From positions 581,483 through 645,482 of the forward strand of contig NW_003101672.1 of assembly GCF_000003855.2 (NCBI RefSeq): a stretch of 64,000 nt of DNA, written 5' to 3'. Source of the stretch: Blastomyces gilchristii SLH14081. Its lineage: Eukaryota > Ascomycota > Eurotiomycetes > Onygenales > Ajellomycetaceae. This document shows, piece after piece, positions 48,495-59,100 of this stretch; the stretch's first letter is position 1; each line of letters begins with the position of its first letter. The notes beneath the pieces were generated by a model, which had not been told where the DNA came from, ran no database searches, and worked only from the letters and a program-made list of their open reading frames with translations. The translations under genes and the position numbers were made by a program.

Positions 48495-51400
48495 TCATTT
48501 CTGTCGATCTATGAGCTTCGCGGTTCTCTTGGACATGCTATATATGAGACAGTTTGTTAGTTTGTGTCTGTGGCTGCGCATGCATGTGATTTGAAAGAAA
48601 AAAGGTGAAGAGCTGTTGTTGAGGAAATACGTACAAATCGAAGAAAGAAAACTGGCTCGGGCTGCTGCCGTACTCGTAGACGAAGCGGCTGGCAAGGTAG
48701 CTGCCGAAGATGGAGCGGAGGTAGTTGGATGGGACCTAATTGAGTTTGGGGTGTTAGACATGAAATTTCGTCACACACCCTATGGGTGGACTCGGGAAAT
48801 ATGGGGGAGAATAACTAAAAATTGAAAAAGAAGAAGAAAGAAGAAGACTCACCCTCTCCAAAATCGTCTCCAGTCCAATCTTCTCCAACAAAAGCTTCGG
48901 CAACGCATCCCGCAGCACATCCTCTCTCAAAACCGTATTATCCCACAGCTCCGTCTCCTGCAACTCCTCATCCAGCTTCGTAATCGCAAGACTAAGCTTA
49001 TCACTGATCATACTGCGCGGCATCCCAGTCTCCTCATGCTCGCGCCAGATGGCCTCGAACTCCAAGCGCGCGTTGCGCTGGATGGTCTCCTGGACCTCGC
49101 GCACGTACGCGTCGTAGAATGGCGGGATGGTCCCGTCCTCGCGCACGCACATGTGATCCTCGAAGCCCTTGTCGTCGAAGGATAGGGAGGCGAGGACCTC
49201 GAGGGATGAAGAGGTGACGCCACCCTTGTTGACGGAGGCGTCTTTGAAGAGGACGCAGCCGGCTTTTTCCAGGCGGATCTTGCTATCCTGGGTTAGGAAG
49301 AGGTTGGCGCCCTCGACAATGTAGGGGATAACGGCTTTGCCGTTCTCGATCAGTTTGCTGACGTTGCTGAGGTCAATGGACTCCGGGCGCCCGCCGCAGG
49401 GGACGAAGATGTCAAAGGCCCGCCCACCGCGGAGGTGGAAGGTGTTGCGGAAGACGGTGCCGTTGTGGACGACTTCGCCGTCCGGGAGGGTTACGTTGGT
49501 CTCGTCGACGAGAACACGGTAGCCCTCAGGGGATAGCTTGGATGCATCATAGTGGACAATCATGGCGCGCTTCTTGGCTAGTCTGACGAGCTCGTCGCGG
49601 TCGAGGCCCTGCGGGTCGACCAGGACGCCAGACCCATCGACGATGGCGCAGTACTTCTCGTTCCCGAGGAGGATTTCGTTGGAGCCGAGGTCGCCATCGG
49701 GTCCGCCGGTTTGCATTTTGCGGACTGTGGATGGGTCGATGCCTGTCTTGCGGTAGATGCCGAGCACGTACTGGCGGACGGATAAGGTGGTCATACCATA
49801 TCTGTCATGGGGGATACCGCCGAGTTTGGGGCTCTTGCCTGTAAAGAAGGACTTCCACCAGGGGGCACCCCGCTTTCGCGCATGGTGAGTTGCCCAGTCG
49901 ACCAGCTCAGCAGTGTTCTCATCAGGACCCATGAAGAGGATCTCATCCTGTCCGTGGCGGTCGACGATGGGGTCTTTGATACCAGGGCTGGCGGGCGGGA
50001 GGAGCAGGTCGAGGATACTGTCGATGTATTTCTCAAAGGCCACTCTCGCCTTGTCCTGATGGTTGACGTCGAGCAGGATAACACCCTTGGCGCCGCCTTC
50101 GGGGATATCCTTGTTCTTCCGCTGCTGGGTATTGGCCAGGTTGTAATTTTCATCAAATAGCGAGCGGGCATTGATGGCATAGGCTTCCTTGTCACGACTC
50201 TTGACTATCCGGATACCGCCACGGGAGATATCGCGGAAACGGAGATGGAAGCCGCGGAACTCAGAGCTAATGATAAGGAACATTCCGTACAGGCGCTGGG
50301 GGTATTCGTGTTCGGGCAGGAAATCCGCGTTGAGACGGAAACTGAGAGCGACTTTGGTTGGGGTGTAGAAGTTAGTCTTGAGAACCGCAGCGTTGAAGAC
50401 ACGGAACGAGTTCATGACCATCTCGTCATTCTCGCTGACCACGGTTTTGGAGATCAGCTCGTCGAGGCGGTCGTGGTCCAGGGGCTCATCTACCTGCAGA
50501 CGCAAGTAGCTGAGCGTGGGGAGGAAGTCATCGGGCACTCCCTCAACCATCTGAACGTAATGCGTTGTGGCGAAATCAAGGTACAGCTTGTGGATGAGTT
50601 GGGGGTATTTGTTGATGATCTCAAGGATATAGTCTGAGGTGAAGGTTTCGGTACGAAGTCTCTTCTTGATCTTTGAAAGGAGCTCAGCGTGTGAGCTATT
50701 GCTCGAATCGAGGAGGGCGGTTAGGGAGGTGTATTCGGATCCCAGGCGGTTCAGGAACTGCTGCACGAACACCCATACGCAGTGGGCGTAGATAGTTTCT
50801 TGTAAGCTAAGACGGCCACTGGCGAAATGGCTCTGGAACTTGTTTTGAGGAATGCAGTACAGCAAGGAGATCTCCTTCATGATCTGATGGATCGCAGCTT
50901 CGATGGGTGGGTATTTCCCGGAGATTTCTGCGCCTTCCATGGGTTTCAGGTAGAGAGAGACTACAGTGATACCATTGGAGAAGTTCTCTAGGTACTTCCG
51001 CGAGCTTGTAAGGCGGTAGTAGTGGTAGAGGTCAGACAGGGCGCTGAACATGCCCATAGCGGAACCCTGGCGGTACGCGATCACCAGTCTCTTTTCACGG
51101 CTGCCTTCAATCTCAAACATCTCAATGACAGGGCCAGATCTAGCCACAGCATTGATAATGATCTCCTGGTAGATGGCCTTTGTGTTGGCGGTAGCCTTTT
51201 GCAAGAAGCGCTTCTCACCCACAATTTCAATATTCGTCTCCTCCGGGTCCGGATGCGGCTCGCTGAAGTGACACTTGTAGACGAAGTAGCAACGCAGCTG
51301 CTGCTCATGGTTATCTGGAAGGGAGCTGGCGGAACGGAAAGTTTCCACACGATAGGCGTTCTTCGGGGTGGAGCCATTGATGTATTTCTCGTCGATGCGC

Positions 51401-52069
51401 TGTTCATACCGCGGCCCGTCGATGGCGCTTATTCCAGGCTTGCTAGTGTCGATGTAGACAGCGTGGTCGGCAGCCTCCTTATCCAACCTGATCTCCAGAC
51501 GCTTAATCATCACGGGCATATGCGGCCACCTTGGCGGCGTAGAGGGAGAGGATATGGCTGACGATGGCGTCGACGTCTCGGTTTGAAGTACATGTCGTCG
51601 ATGCCAAGCATGTTGTAGAACCAGTTGTTTCCGACGAGACGAATTCGATCGGGATGAATCCCTTCTCCTCGAGCTGGTCCATAACTATTTATAATTGTAA
51701 ATGCTTTAGCCAACTGTCATAGCTGTCAAAGAAACCTATGGCATTCACTGAATGAATAAACGAATAGCAAGTAAATAAAATAAACTCACCAGCCTCCATC
51801 TGCTTCTTCTTCCCCTCAAACTTCGCCGCAACATACCCCGGCCCTTCCTCCGACAACACGCGGTGCGTGCCGCCTGGAATACCCAGATGCGTAGGCTGGG
51901 GCGACGGTTGACCGCCCGGAGTGCGGATGACCTTATCATACTGCATGTGAACCACGGAATGTCTCTGGAAGCCGGCGGTGACGGTGCCCGCGCCAGAGTA
52001 CTCCTGGTAGGAGAGAGGATTTGTCGCTGAGATCTGAATGATGGACTCATCGTATAAGGCGGTCTGCAT
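48495..52069 (-). CDS. gdh2: NAD-specific glutamate dehydrogenase, reading frame broken near its 5' end
   Basis: Large NAD-dependent enzyme that deaminates glutamate to 2-oxoglutarate. Tentative exons: 52069-51790, 51684-48853, 48735-48635 and 48537-48495, about 1,085 codons. Conserved text includes GGTHRVLSEEGPGYVAAKFE, the catalytic-domain stretch FRGFHLRFRDISRGGIRIVK, GGPDGDLGSNEILLGNEKY, PYIVEGANLFLTQDSK and the end ASRFVYEYGSSPSQFSFFDF. From about 51500 downstream (minus strand) the frame is intact for over 900 codons. Between 51684 and 51500 the conserved peptide moves through three frames: MDQLEEKGFIPIEFVSSE, then NWFYNMLGIDDMYF, then VDAIVSHILSLYAAKVAAYA, then KRLEIRLDKEAADHAVYI. The start ATG at 52069 follows a stop closely; an upstream exon joined at the CATGCAG acceptor (52063) is possible. 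A gypsy relic begins about 60 bp upstream. Sequencing error or real decay are both possible. Confidence 0.9.
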
Positions 52070-52130
52070 GTGACTTTAGACCTCAGATTATGGCGTCGAT
52101 TATGCGGGGAGATCATAGATAGGAATGGTG

Positions 52131-52407
52131 TATTTAAGATTCTTATAAGCTGTGACTATCTCAAGTTCAGAGATACTTTGAAGGTTCAGAGCCTTATTCT
52201 TCTAAACAGTGTATAATTGTGAGAAAGTTTCTTTATCATAGATCTCATAATTACATTTTGATAGAAACTCAGTTTTCTTAGGATATAAAGACATATAATT
52301 GAGAATATCTTCATCATTATATTATAATATCCACTTCTTCTATTATATAGTCAGAGAAATCAGCTTCATAACTGCCTAACATCAGAATTGGATGTATTAG
52401 AGAGAGA
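52131..52407 (-). mobile_element. Mutated Ty3/gypsy RNase H relic
   Basis: An AT-rich fragment that, read on the minus strand, keeps degraded gypsy RT/RNase H landmarks: YEADFSDYIIEEV (family form resembles LETDASDYAIGAV), KCNYEIYDKE, and VTAYKNLKY (family form resembles ITDHKNLEYF), with stops and a frame change between them. It is cut by the assembly gap on the right and ends abruptly about 60 bp upstream of the dehydrogenase start. CpG and CpC are scarce as in the copia island. Confidence 0.75.
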
Positions 52408-52627
52408 NNNNNNNNNNNNNNNNNNNNNNNNNNNNNNNNNNNNNNNNNNNNNNNNNNNNNNNNNNNNNNNNNNNNNNNNNNNNNNNNNNNNNNNNNNNNN
52501 NNNNNNNNNNNNNNNNNNNNNNNNNNNNNNNNNNNNNNNNNNNNNNNNNNNNNNNNNNNNNNNNNNNNNNNNNNNNNNNNNNNNNNNNNNNNNNNNNNNN
52601 NNNNNNNNNNNNNNNNNNNNNNNNNNN
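52408..52627. other. Assembly gap (220 N)
   Basis: Undetermined bases. The gap lies at the edge of a repeat relic, so a collapsed or missing repeat, or part of the dehydrogenase 5' region, could be hidden here. Confidence 0.99.
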
Positions 52628-53070
52628 CACCGAAGGAGCAGCTTTTATCGGAATCACCCATCTATCAACGTTTATGTGTTTTATGGGCTCGTTTTTCTAC
52701 GTTGGGCGCGGGGGGGAAAATACCCAATCAATTACATGTCTCAACAACATTGGAATGAGACTAGTTAAAAAGGAGGACAAAGGAGCCTAACTCGGGGGAC
52801 ACCTTGTTGGATTTAAAAATATATTTCTTTTTTTGTGGGATGTGTCAAATGTGGAGGGAACACACACCCCCCGGTATTTTATTCGATTTGCTAGGTACAG
52901 TACATACATACCTAGGCTTAGTTACAGGTTTACCGAGTTAAAAAAAAAAAATTACGTTGGTGCACACCTGAAGCTGAGTCAAGTGACCCGTAAAACAAAT
53001 ACCAACTCTGTACCGCCCCCCCCAAAACGGCGTAATTTATCCCGCGGTATACGCCGGTTGGAGGGTACAG

Positions 53071-53086
53071 TACGGAGTACTCCGTA
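53071..53086. repeat. Palindromic doublet TACGGAGTACTCCGTA
   Basis: A perfect 16-bp inverted repeat made of two copies of the recurrent nonamer, in the opposite arrangement to the doublet at 7806. Confidence 0.6.
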
Positions 53087-54631
53087 ACCGTAATGGCAAT
53101 ACACTCCCCATCGCCCGCCCCAACGGCCAATCACGGCGGTTGGCTGGTTGCCAGCAAACCAGGCGGCGGCGGAAAGCATCGGTTGAAGTGGGGTTGGGGC
53201 GGGGTTTGCGAGGGGCGGGGGGGGGCGCTCGGGCAAATTAGCAAATTACGCAACCACAGCTGCCAAGGATGCTATTGGAAGGACTGGTTAGTCAGGTGGT
53301 GAGGGAATTATTTTCTTCCTGGCTCCGAAAAAAAATCAAATTACAGATCTCCACGTTTCGTATTTTGCGTACGGCGCTGTACGGTACGGCACGACACCGC
53401 CATTCAAAGGGCCTGGGCCAAACCGGCTCAGCGGGGGAGAGGAAGAGGAAGAGGAAGAGGATGGGGAAGAGGCAAGCTGGAAACTTCAAACACCAACCAA
53501 CAAACAACACACTGGTTTTATTTTTGGTGAAAATGGTAATAATGTAATGATGATGCTACCTCCATCCCATGGCGCAACGGGGGAAATGGCGAACGGTCAG
53601 GAGAAACTCGGTTGTTATTTTCGGATATTGGGGGGGCCACTGGGTTCCTCTATGTTTTTTGACGTTGACTTGACGTGGAGGTGGGGGGAAGTGTGCTTAT
53701 CAGAATAATAATAAATAAATAAATAAACAATATGGAGAAGAAGAAGCATGGCAAAACATGGAGAAAGATTCCTCTCAGATCTGATATCTCAATAATGAAA
53801 CAGCATCATCTATCATCATCTCCATCACCCCCTTGAGATTCCTCCCTGACCACACGGCAATACAATAATACCACACAATCCCAACAGGATCAGATCCCGC
53901 CCCTACCCTACCAGCACCTTTCCCCGCCTCAACCTCAACCTCAACATAATCAGATCAATAATAATAATCAATCATCAATTATTGGGTAGTTACAGTAATG
54001 CAAAAAAAGTCTCTGCTGACCACGGGGTCCAAAAAAAAAAAAACGAACCCCGTGCCTCTTCCCAAACGTGAGCCAGCAGCTACAATGCCGCCTAGACCAA
54101 TAACTACCGCCGGAAAAAAGCAAACAGACAGGCCCATCTAGGCATGATATATGATATTGGTTGGGGTGAGGAATGCTCTGTACATGTACATACATAGTAC
54201 TCCGTAGTAACATTGATACATCGTATATCCCAAGAAAGAGGATAGATACTGACTGACTCTACTCCGTACATCCCTCCCTACCTAGTAACTTTAGGCTACT
54301 GGGGCAAAAGAGCTCAGTCACCACCAGCGCACTGCTGGTAGAAGGGCCGATCAACCCCCGGGACCCCCAACAGTAGGTAACTACCCGCCCCACGTGACAA
54401 GCGCCAAGTCTCCAGTGACCGGGGGGGGAAAACGGTGGAAGCGCTCGGCAAATAAGAAATCTCCATGTTGAAAAAAAAAAAAAAAAAAAAGGTTAAGCAA
54501 AAAGAATCTGGACCCGCAAAGCAAAATATTGATACGAAAAAATCTTCCAGTGTCGACAAAAGTCCTTGGAAGGGACCCAGGCGGGCTGGGATTGAGATTG
54601 TGATTGGGCTATAAATAACTATATATATATG

Positions 54632-54633
<2 letters not shown>

Positions 54634-54673
<40 letters not shown>
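54634..54673. repeat. 40-base T homopolymer
   Basis: An uninterrupted T run preceded by (TA)n. Confidence 0.9.
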
Positions 54674-54748
54674 CCCTGCACAATAGTTATGCTCTCTCAG
54701 GCTCTCTCTCCTTGTAGTTACCTACCTATGAATCGGTCTTGATTCTGA

Positions 54749-54804
54749 AGGGAAAAAGAAGTAGAGGGAAAAAGAAGTAGAGGGAAAAAGAAGTAGAGGG
54801 AAAA
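54749..54804. repeat. Minisatellite, 16-bp unit, about 3.5 copies
   Basis: The unit GGGAAAAAGAAGTAGA is repeated head to tail without visible change. Confidence 0.85.
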
Positions 54805-54984
54805 AGGGGCTCTGCCGCCTCCTTTTCATTTTCCTCTTGTATTTGTGTATTTGGTGGACTTCTTTTTGCGGGGGATAAATTGTATAAAAAGAGTATATGG
54901 AGGGGAAGATATAGTTATTATTATTATACCTTAAGGTACTCACTCCGTAGATTATACAATATTACCCCGCCGCCGGGTTGCTCT

Positions 54985-55137
54985 TGTTGGCCCTTACGGC
55001 AGTTGCGGTTAGCGATCCCACTAGATCACGTGACCCACCACTATATTATGTTCTTGTAGATAGATCTATCAATACAACCTTTAACTATCCTACAGCTCTC
55101 TCCTGATCCTGATCCCTCTTCATCTGGAAATACAACA
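54985..55137 (+). mobile_element. Solo LTR of a Ty1/copia element
   Basis: The element is 153 bp, opens TGTTG and closes CAACA. Its first 111 bp match, in inverted orientation, the LTR of the copia element at 58980-59090 with four mismatches by eye. No polypurine tract precedes it and no primer-binding site follows, so it is read as a solo LTR. The 5-bp flanks (GCTCT and TTGTT) do not form an obvious target-site duplication. It contains the palindromes ATCACGTGA-like CACGTG and GATAGATCTATC. Confidence 0.7.
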
Positions 55138-55155
55138 TTGTTCATATTGACGAGC

Positions 55156-55156
<1 letters not shown>

Positions 55157-55200
<44 letters not shown>
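55157..55200. repeat. 44-base A homopolymer
   Basis: An uninterrupted A run 19 bp after the solo LTR. Confidence 0.9.
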
Positions 55201-55202
<2 letters not shown>

Positions 55203-55770
55203 CCCCCTAGTTGCCCGAAACGAAATGGGATGATACGGTATCATGGAAAACATTGTTGTCAAATTCTTCTTTGCCCGCCTGGAGATGTGCTGTGTGATGT
55301 CATGCTGCCGTGTGCGAGGGGTTGAGGGCGATCGAGGCGTTCGTTGAGGGGAAAGGGGAGGGGAAAGGGGAGGGATGGTCGGCGATCCTTGTTCAGGTGG
55401 TACCACCGCCGGGTAGGAAGGGGGCGGGGATGATGTGATGATGCTGGTGATGCGATGGGGAACTTTTGAAGGAGAGGCCGGGCAGACGACGCTGACATCA
55501 GAAACAGGAGGAACCTGAAGACATAGAACAAAAACATATGACATATGACTCAGGCGCAAGAATATATATCTTCGGAAGCTGGAACGCCCTTCATTGACGG
55601 ACGATTAAAAAGATCGATGTGACGAGGAGAATGAAAAGAAGACCGTTGCCCGGAGGCGAAGTGCTCAATGTGTAAGTCCTAAATAGGACGAGAAAACCGT
55701 GTTATCATCGCGGATCATGGAACAGCGACTTGACTGAATTTTACAGGTTTTGCAGAACCTCTTCGCATCC

Positions 55771-55822
55771 AGTCCTTGATGGATGACAGTCCTCGATGGA
55801 TGATAGTCCTCGATGGATGAGG
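55771..55822. repeat. Minisatellite, 17-bp unit, about three copies
   Basis: The unit is close to AGTCCTCGATGGATGAT, with one or two substitutions between copies. Confidence 0.75.
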
Positions 55823-56152
55823 GTGACGAGATGTGTTATTATGAGAAGAAGACAGGAAGGGCGTAGCAAATTAACTACTCAGAACCGGGTTGCATGGATG
55901 GAAGCACAAACCACTATGCATTTTAGTCCTCTCGCTGGATGATATATGATGTATGCATGATTTCGGAAATCTACCATGGGGGAAATATGGGGAGTGAAGG
56001 ACTGAATGTTGGAGCTGTGCACTGCGACTGTTTTCTATGGTAGATAGGTTCAAGATGACAGACAGTGTTGGCCTGAGAGGAGGAACTTGAAGGGCAGACA
56101 GAGGGAGGAGGAATGAGACATCATCGACGAGTGGACGAGGTTAAATACAACA

Positions 56153-56153
56153 G

Positions 56154-56195
<42 letters not shown>

Positions 56196-56219
56196 TGTGT
56201 GTGTGTGTGTATATATACC
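56153..56219. repeat. Compound microsatellite (CT)n(GT)n(AT)n
   Basis: Contiguous dinucleotide runs; on the minus strand (AC)n followed by (AG)n. Confidence 0.9.
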
Positions 56220-57484
56220 AAGCAAGAGCTCTACGCATGTTCTTTTTACAATGTCTCACCAGTTCGCGGTTTGACCTAATATCGTTTATTTATGTGGAAA
56301 AGATGGGAACTGATCAATTGAGAGATGTGGGCATTATGGGATGACGGTGATCCATCCATCCTCTCTCTATATATATACTGTTATACATTATACAGAGGCG
56401 GAAGAAACGGGAGTTGATTTTGATAGTTGAGTGACAGTTCGTCTGATTTACTCTATAACTATATCAAGCGGCCCATCGTCATCGTTGATTGTAGGAGGAT
56501 ACTGTTCAATCAACAGTAGAATGTCATAGTTCCCCAGTCCGGCCCACCTAATTTTTTCTCTTCGAAATTCTGTACTCCGCATTCTTTATTTTTTCTTCTC
56601 ACAGTCAACTTCCAGCTTCAATAACGCTGAAAGGAAATCAAGGCTGGCAGAGAGAGAGAGAGTGAGAGCCGATTGCATGCAAAAGACATTGAAAGCAAAA
56701 CAGACATCTCCTTTTCCAAGCTTTGGTATTGGCAAGCGGGGGGCCCGAAAAAACCCCTTCTTCCCTTCCCTTCCTCCGCCTAGGGATAATACACAATAAT
56801 ACATCCCATCATCAGCTAGTTAGTTAGACCCCACTATGACCTATAACAAGATCCCCTTCTCGAATCTCCGGCATCATCATATCATCCCTCGTTTCTTCTC
56901 TAGTCTCGCCCCATCTTCGGGTGAGTGGAGTATATAGACAGACCTCCGCCAACAAGTTTACACGCAGAAAGAAAGACAAAAAAAAAAAGCCAAAGAAAGA
57001 AAAACCAAGAAACTTCCCTACTATTTGCCTTGTTGCCCCCTCGCCCCCCCGACCCGCCGGCATCCGTTCTCCGCCTTTTCCGAGTCTCGGCTCCAAGTCT
57101 CCAAGGCAAGCTGCTGGAGAGAGAGGGAGCTCCGCGCCGACGGGAAGCACTGGCGAGTGCTAGCTAATTTGACGCTTACCCGAGACTTGACTCGACTCGA
57201 CTCAACTCTCGGGGACGGGGATGGATCGGGAGCTGAGGGAAGCCGATTGCAAAAATTGAAATAATAATAATTTAATATGTAAAAATAAACTATAACTATA
57301 TATCAATGTAAATGAAAAACGATTACTCCGTACAGTTGAATAATAAAGAGATAACTTACATCAGAAGATAGAGAAAATATGTGACTCTTCCTCAATATAT
57401 CTCAAGGTTTTCTTTTTTGACATATTCTTAAGTTATTGTGTACCTTTTATCAATCTCACTTGTTACCCTTAATATACATATACA

Positions 57485-57518
<34 letters not shown>

Positions 57519-58689
57519 TTACTATGGTGGAGTACACATAACTGCATTAAATTTATCCACAGAAGACTTTGCTGCTGCGCTTGTTTCGAAAATATCTAGC
57601 AGATTATCTATCTTGACCTGTGAATATTTAACACAGTAAAGAGAAATGAGTAGTATGTTTGTTGCGCTGGTATCAGAATTGCTGATACACAGCATGCATA
57701 TGAGCTTGCCTTTTTTCTAACATTTCATCTTGATCTATGTGTACTACTTCCCTCTTTTCTTTTTTCTTTTTTCCCCAGCGAAATTGGCCAGGGAAATAAA
57801 TAGAAAGAAAAAGCAACCCCAATATTCAGATTATCAGTTCTTCTCCCCTTTCGCCTGTCGCCTGTCGAGGCGTCAAGCAACCAGTGGCCGCCGGTCCACA
57901 TAGGTCGACTTATCCACAGAGCTTTTGGATAACTAGAGGTTATATTGGATGCTGAGGTCAGCCGTAAAGGTCTCTCTACTCTGGCTCCGGCTCGGGCTGC
58001 TGCCTTGCGTTGCTTGTAGGGTATATCGTCTTTATCACAGTAAGTACTCATTCAAACAATAAACAAAACGCATCTGTTCCCCAGGTAGGAAAATGAACAC
58101 ACCCAATACACTGCAAACCTGGAGGTGAAGAGATCACGCTGGTGTGAAGCGGTGTGGCCATTGGATTTTGATATCTGTCTCATTCTCATTTTTCTCTTTC
58201 CTCCTTCTTTCAGTATTACGTACGAATTATATCATCGGCACAAAATGTGATAGTTGTAGAGCACGTAAGAATGCCCGAAAACCAAAGACGTTAATATTAG
58301 ATAGGGGATCAACGTAGGTATTTCTGTACCAGAAGAGAAGGTCAAAAGATAAAAGAAAAGATAGACGATTCTTTTGACAGGCCGACGTGAAGCCCCTCCC
58401 CCCCTTTTTTTTTTTTTTTCTTTTTGGATTGAGTGGGAGAGTTGAGTGAGAACAGGCCTGGACCATGGCCAAAGAGAATATCGAGATTTATATTGTGGTT
58501 GGGGAACTCTTCGATATATTTTTCTTTTTTCTTCTTTTTCCTTCAAGAATTGTTGGGAACTCAGGAACTGAGCATGGAATGGTGTTTGTCACGATTGGGT
58601 TGAAAAGATAAAGAAAGAAAGAGAGGTGTTTAGAAACATGGGCATTGAAGCTGTTCAAATTCTATCTATAAAGGATGCTGAGCAAGCAA

Positions 58690-58729
58690 GTTTTGACGCG
58701 GGACTCCGCGCGTCAAAACAGCGGAGTCC
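58690..58729. repeat. Overlapping inverted repeats forming alternative hairpins
   Basis: Arm A GTTTTGACGCG (58690-58700) pairs with 58709-58719. Arm B GGACTCCGC (58701-58709) pairs with 58721-58729. The two stems interleave, so they are mutually exclusive as simple hairpins. No terminator or gene context explains them. Confidence 0.6.
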
Positions 58730-58979
58730 GCCCCTATTAACTCGACTAAATAAACGCTGGGTCTCCAGCTCGCACCAGCATTTCTACCCCTGAACAAGCC
58801 ACCGCTCGGGCGCTTCCCGTTTACCAACCCAATGTCAGCCTGACATGTCCGCGCTTGAGGTTGTGTGGACGGGTTCCTTGCTGTGGCGTCTCGAGATAAA
58901 TGACACCACCCTGGGGGGGGGCAAATCAAAGCTATCCACCCCCACAAAGGGAGCAACAAGCACGTAATTATTAACTAAT

Positions 58980-59090
58980 CTGTAGGATAGTTGAAGGTTG
59001 TATTGATAGATCTATCTACAGGAACATATTATAGTGGTGGGTCACGTGATCTAGTGGGATCGCTAACCGCAACGGCCGTAAGGGCCAACA
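58980..59090 (-). repeat. 3' LTR (partial) of the copia element
   Basis: The LTR begins TGTTGG at 59090 reading leftwards, immediately after the polypurine tract. Similarity to the solo LTR at 54985 stops at 58980 (after CTACAG), so its outer 42 bp seem to be deleted or replaced. Confidence 0.75.
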
Positions 59091-59100
59091 CCCCCCCTCG
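59091..59100 (-). other. Polypurine tract of the copia element
   Basis: CGAGGGGGGG on the minus strand, adjacent to the LTR start. This is the expected plus-strand primer site for reverse transcription and fixes the element's orientation. Confidence 0.75.

Larger units (their letters stand above)
52628..54984. other. Gene-free low-complexity region
   Basis: 2.4 kb after the gap. It contains a purine repeat near 53440-53475, a (TAAA) run near 53706-53726, A-runs at 52939-52950 and 54470-54490, a 40-base T tract at 54634-54673, a 16-bp minisatellite at 54749-54804 and TACTCCGTA copies at 53071 (doublet), 54198 and 54260. No frame has a recognisable product. Confidence 0.6.
55138..58979. other. 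Gene-free low-complexity region
   Basis: 3.8 kb with an A44 tract (55157-55200), a 17-bp minisatellite (55771-55822), (CT)n(GT)n at 56153-56219, (AT)n near 57500-57519, a T-run near 58405-58420 and paired inverted repeats at 58690-58729. The part at 57265-57720 is AT-rich and may be decayed repeat. No coding frame has a recognisable domain. Confidence 0.6.

Noticed and set aside
49807..51561. Plus-strand frames of 117-179 codons inside the dehydrogenase
   Set aside because: Antisense to strongly conserved dehydrogenase sequence with no domain of their own.
52317..52768. Frames running through the N block
   Set aside because: They exist only because undetermined bases were read as open codons.
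57668..57678. TGGTATCAGAA, similar to the initiator-tRNA primer-binding site of copia elements
   Set aside because: No LTR end (CAACA or similar) directly precedes it and no element sequence is recognisable downstream; a chance match in AT-rich DNA is as likely.
58666..58959. A 97-codon minus-strand frame in higher-GC sequence next to the copia LTR
   Set aside because: It overlaps the interleaved inverted repeats, has no recognisable domain and looks like non-coding repeat sequence.
54985..59090. The inverted 111-bp repeats as terminal repeats of one 4.1-kb DNA transposon
   Set aside because: No transposase frame lies between them, the right copy abuts a polypurine tract followed by copia RNase H, and the left copy has LTR-type TGTTG..CAACA ends.
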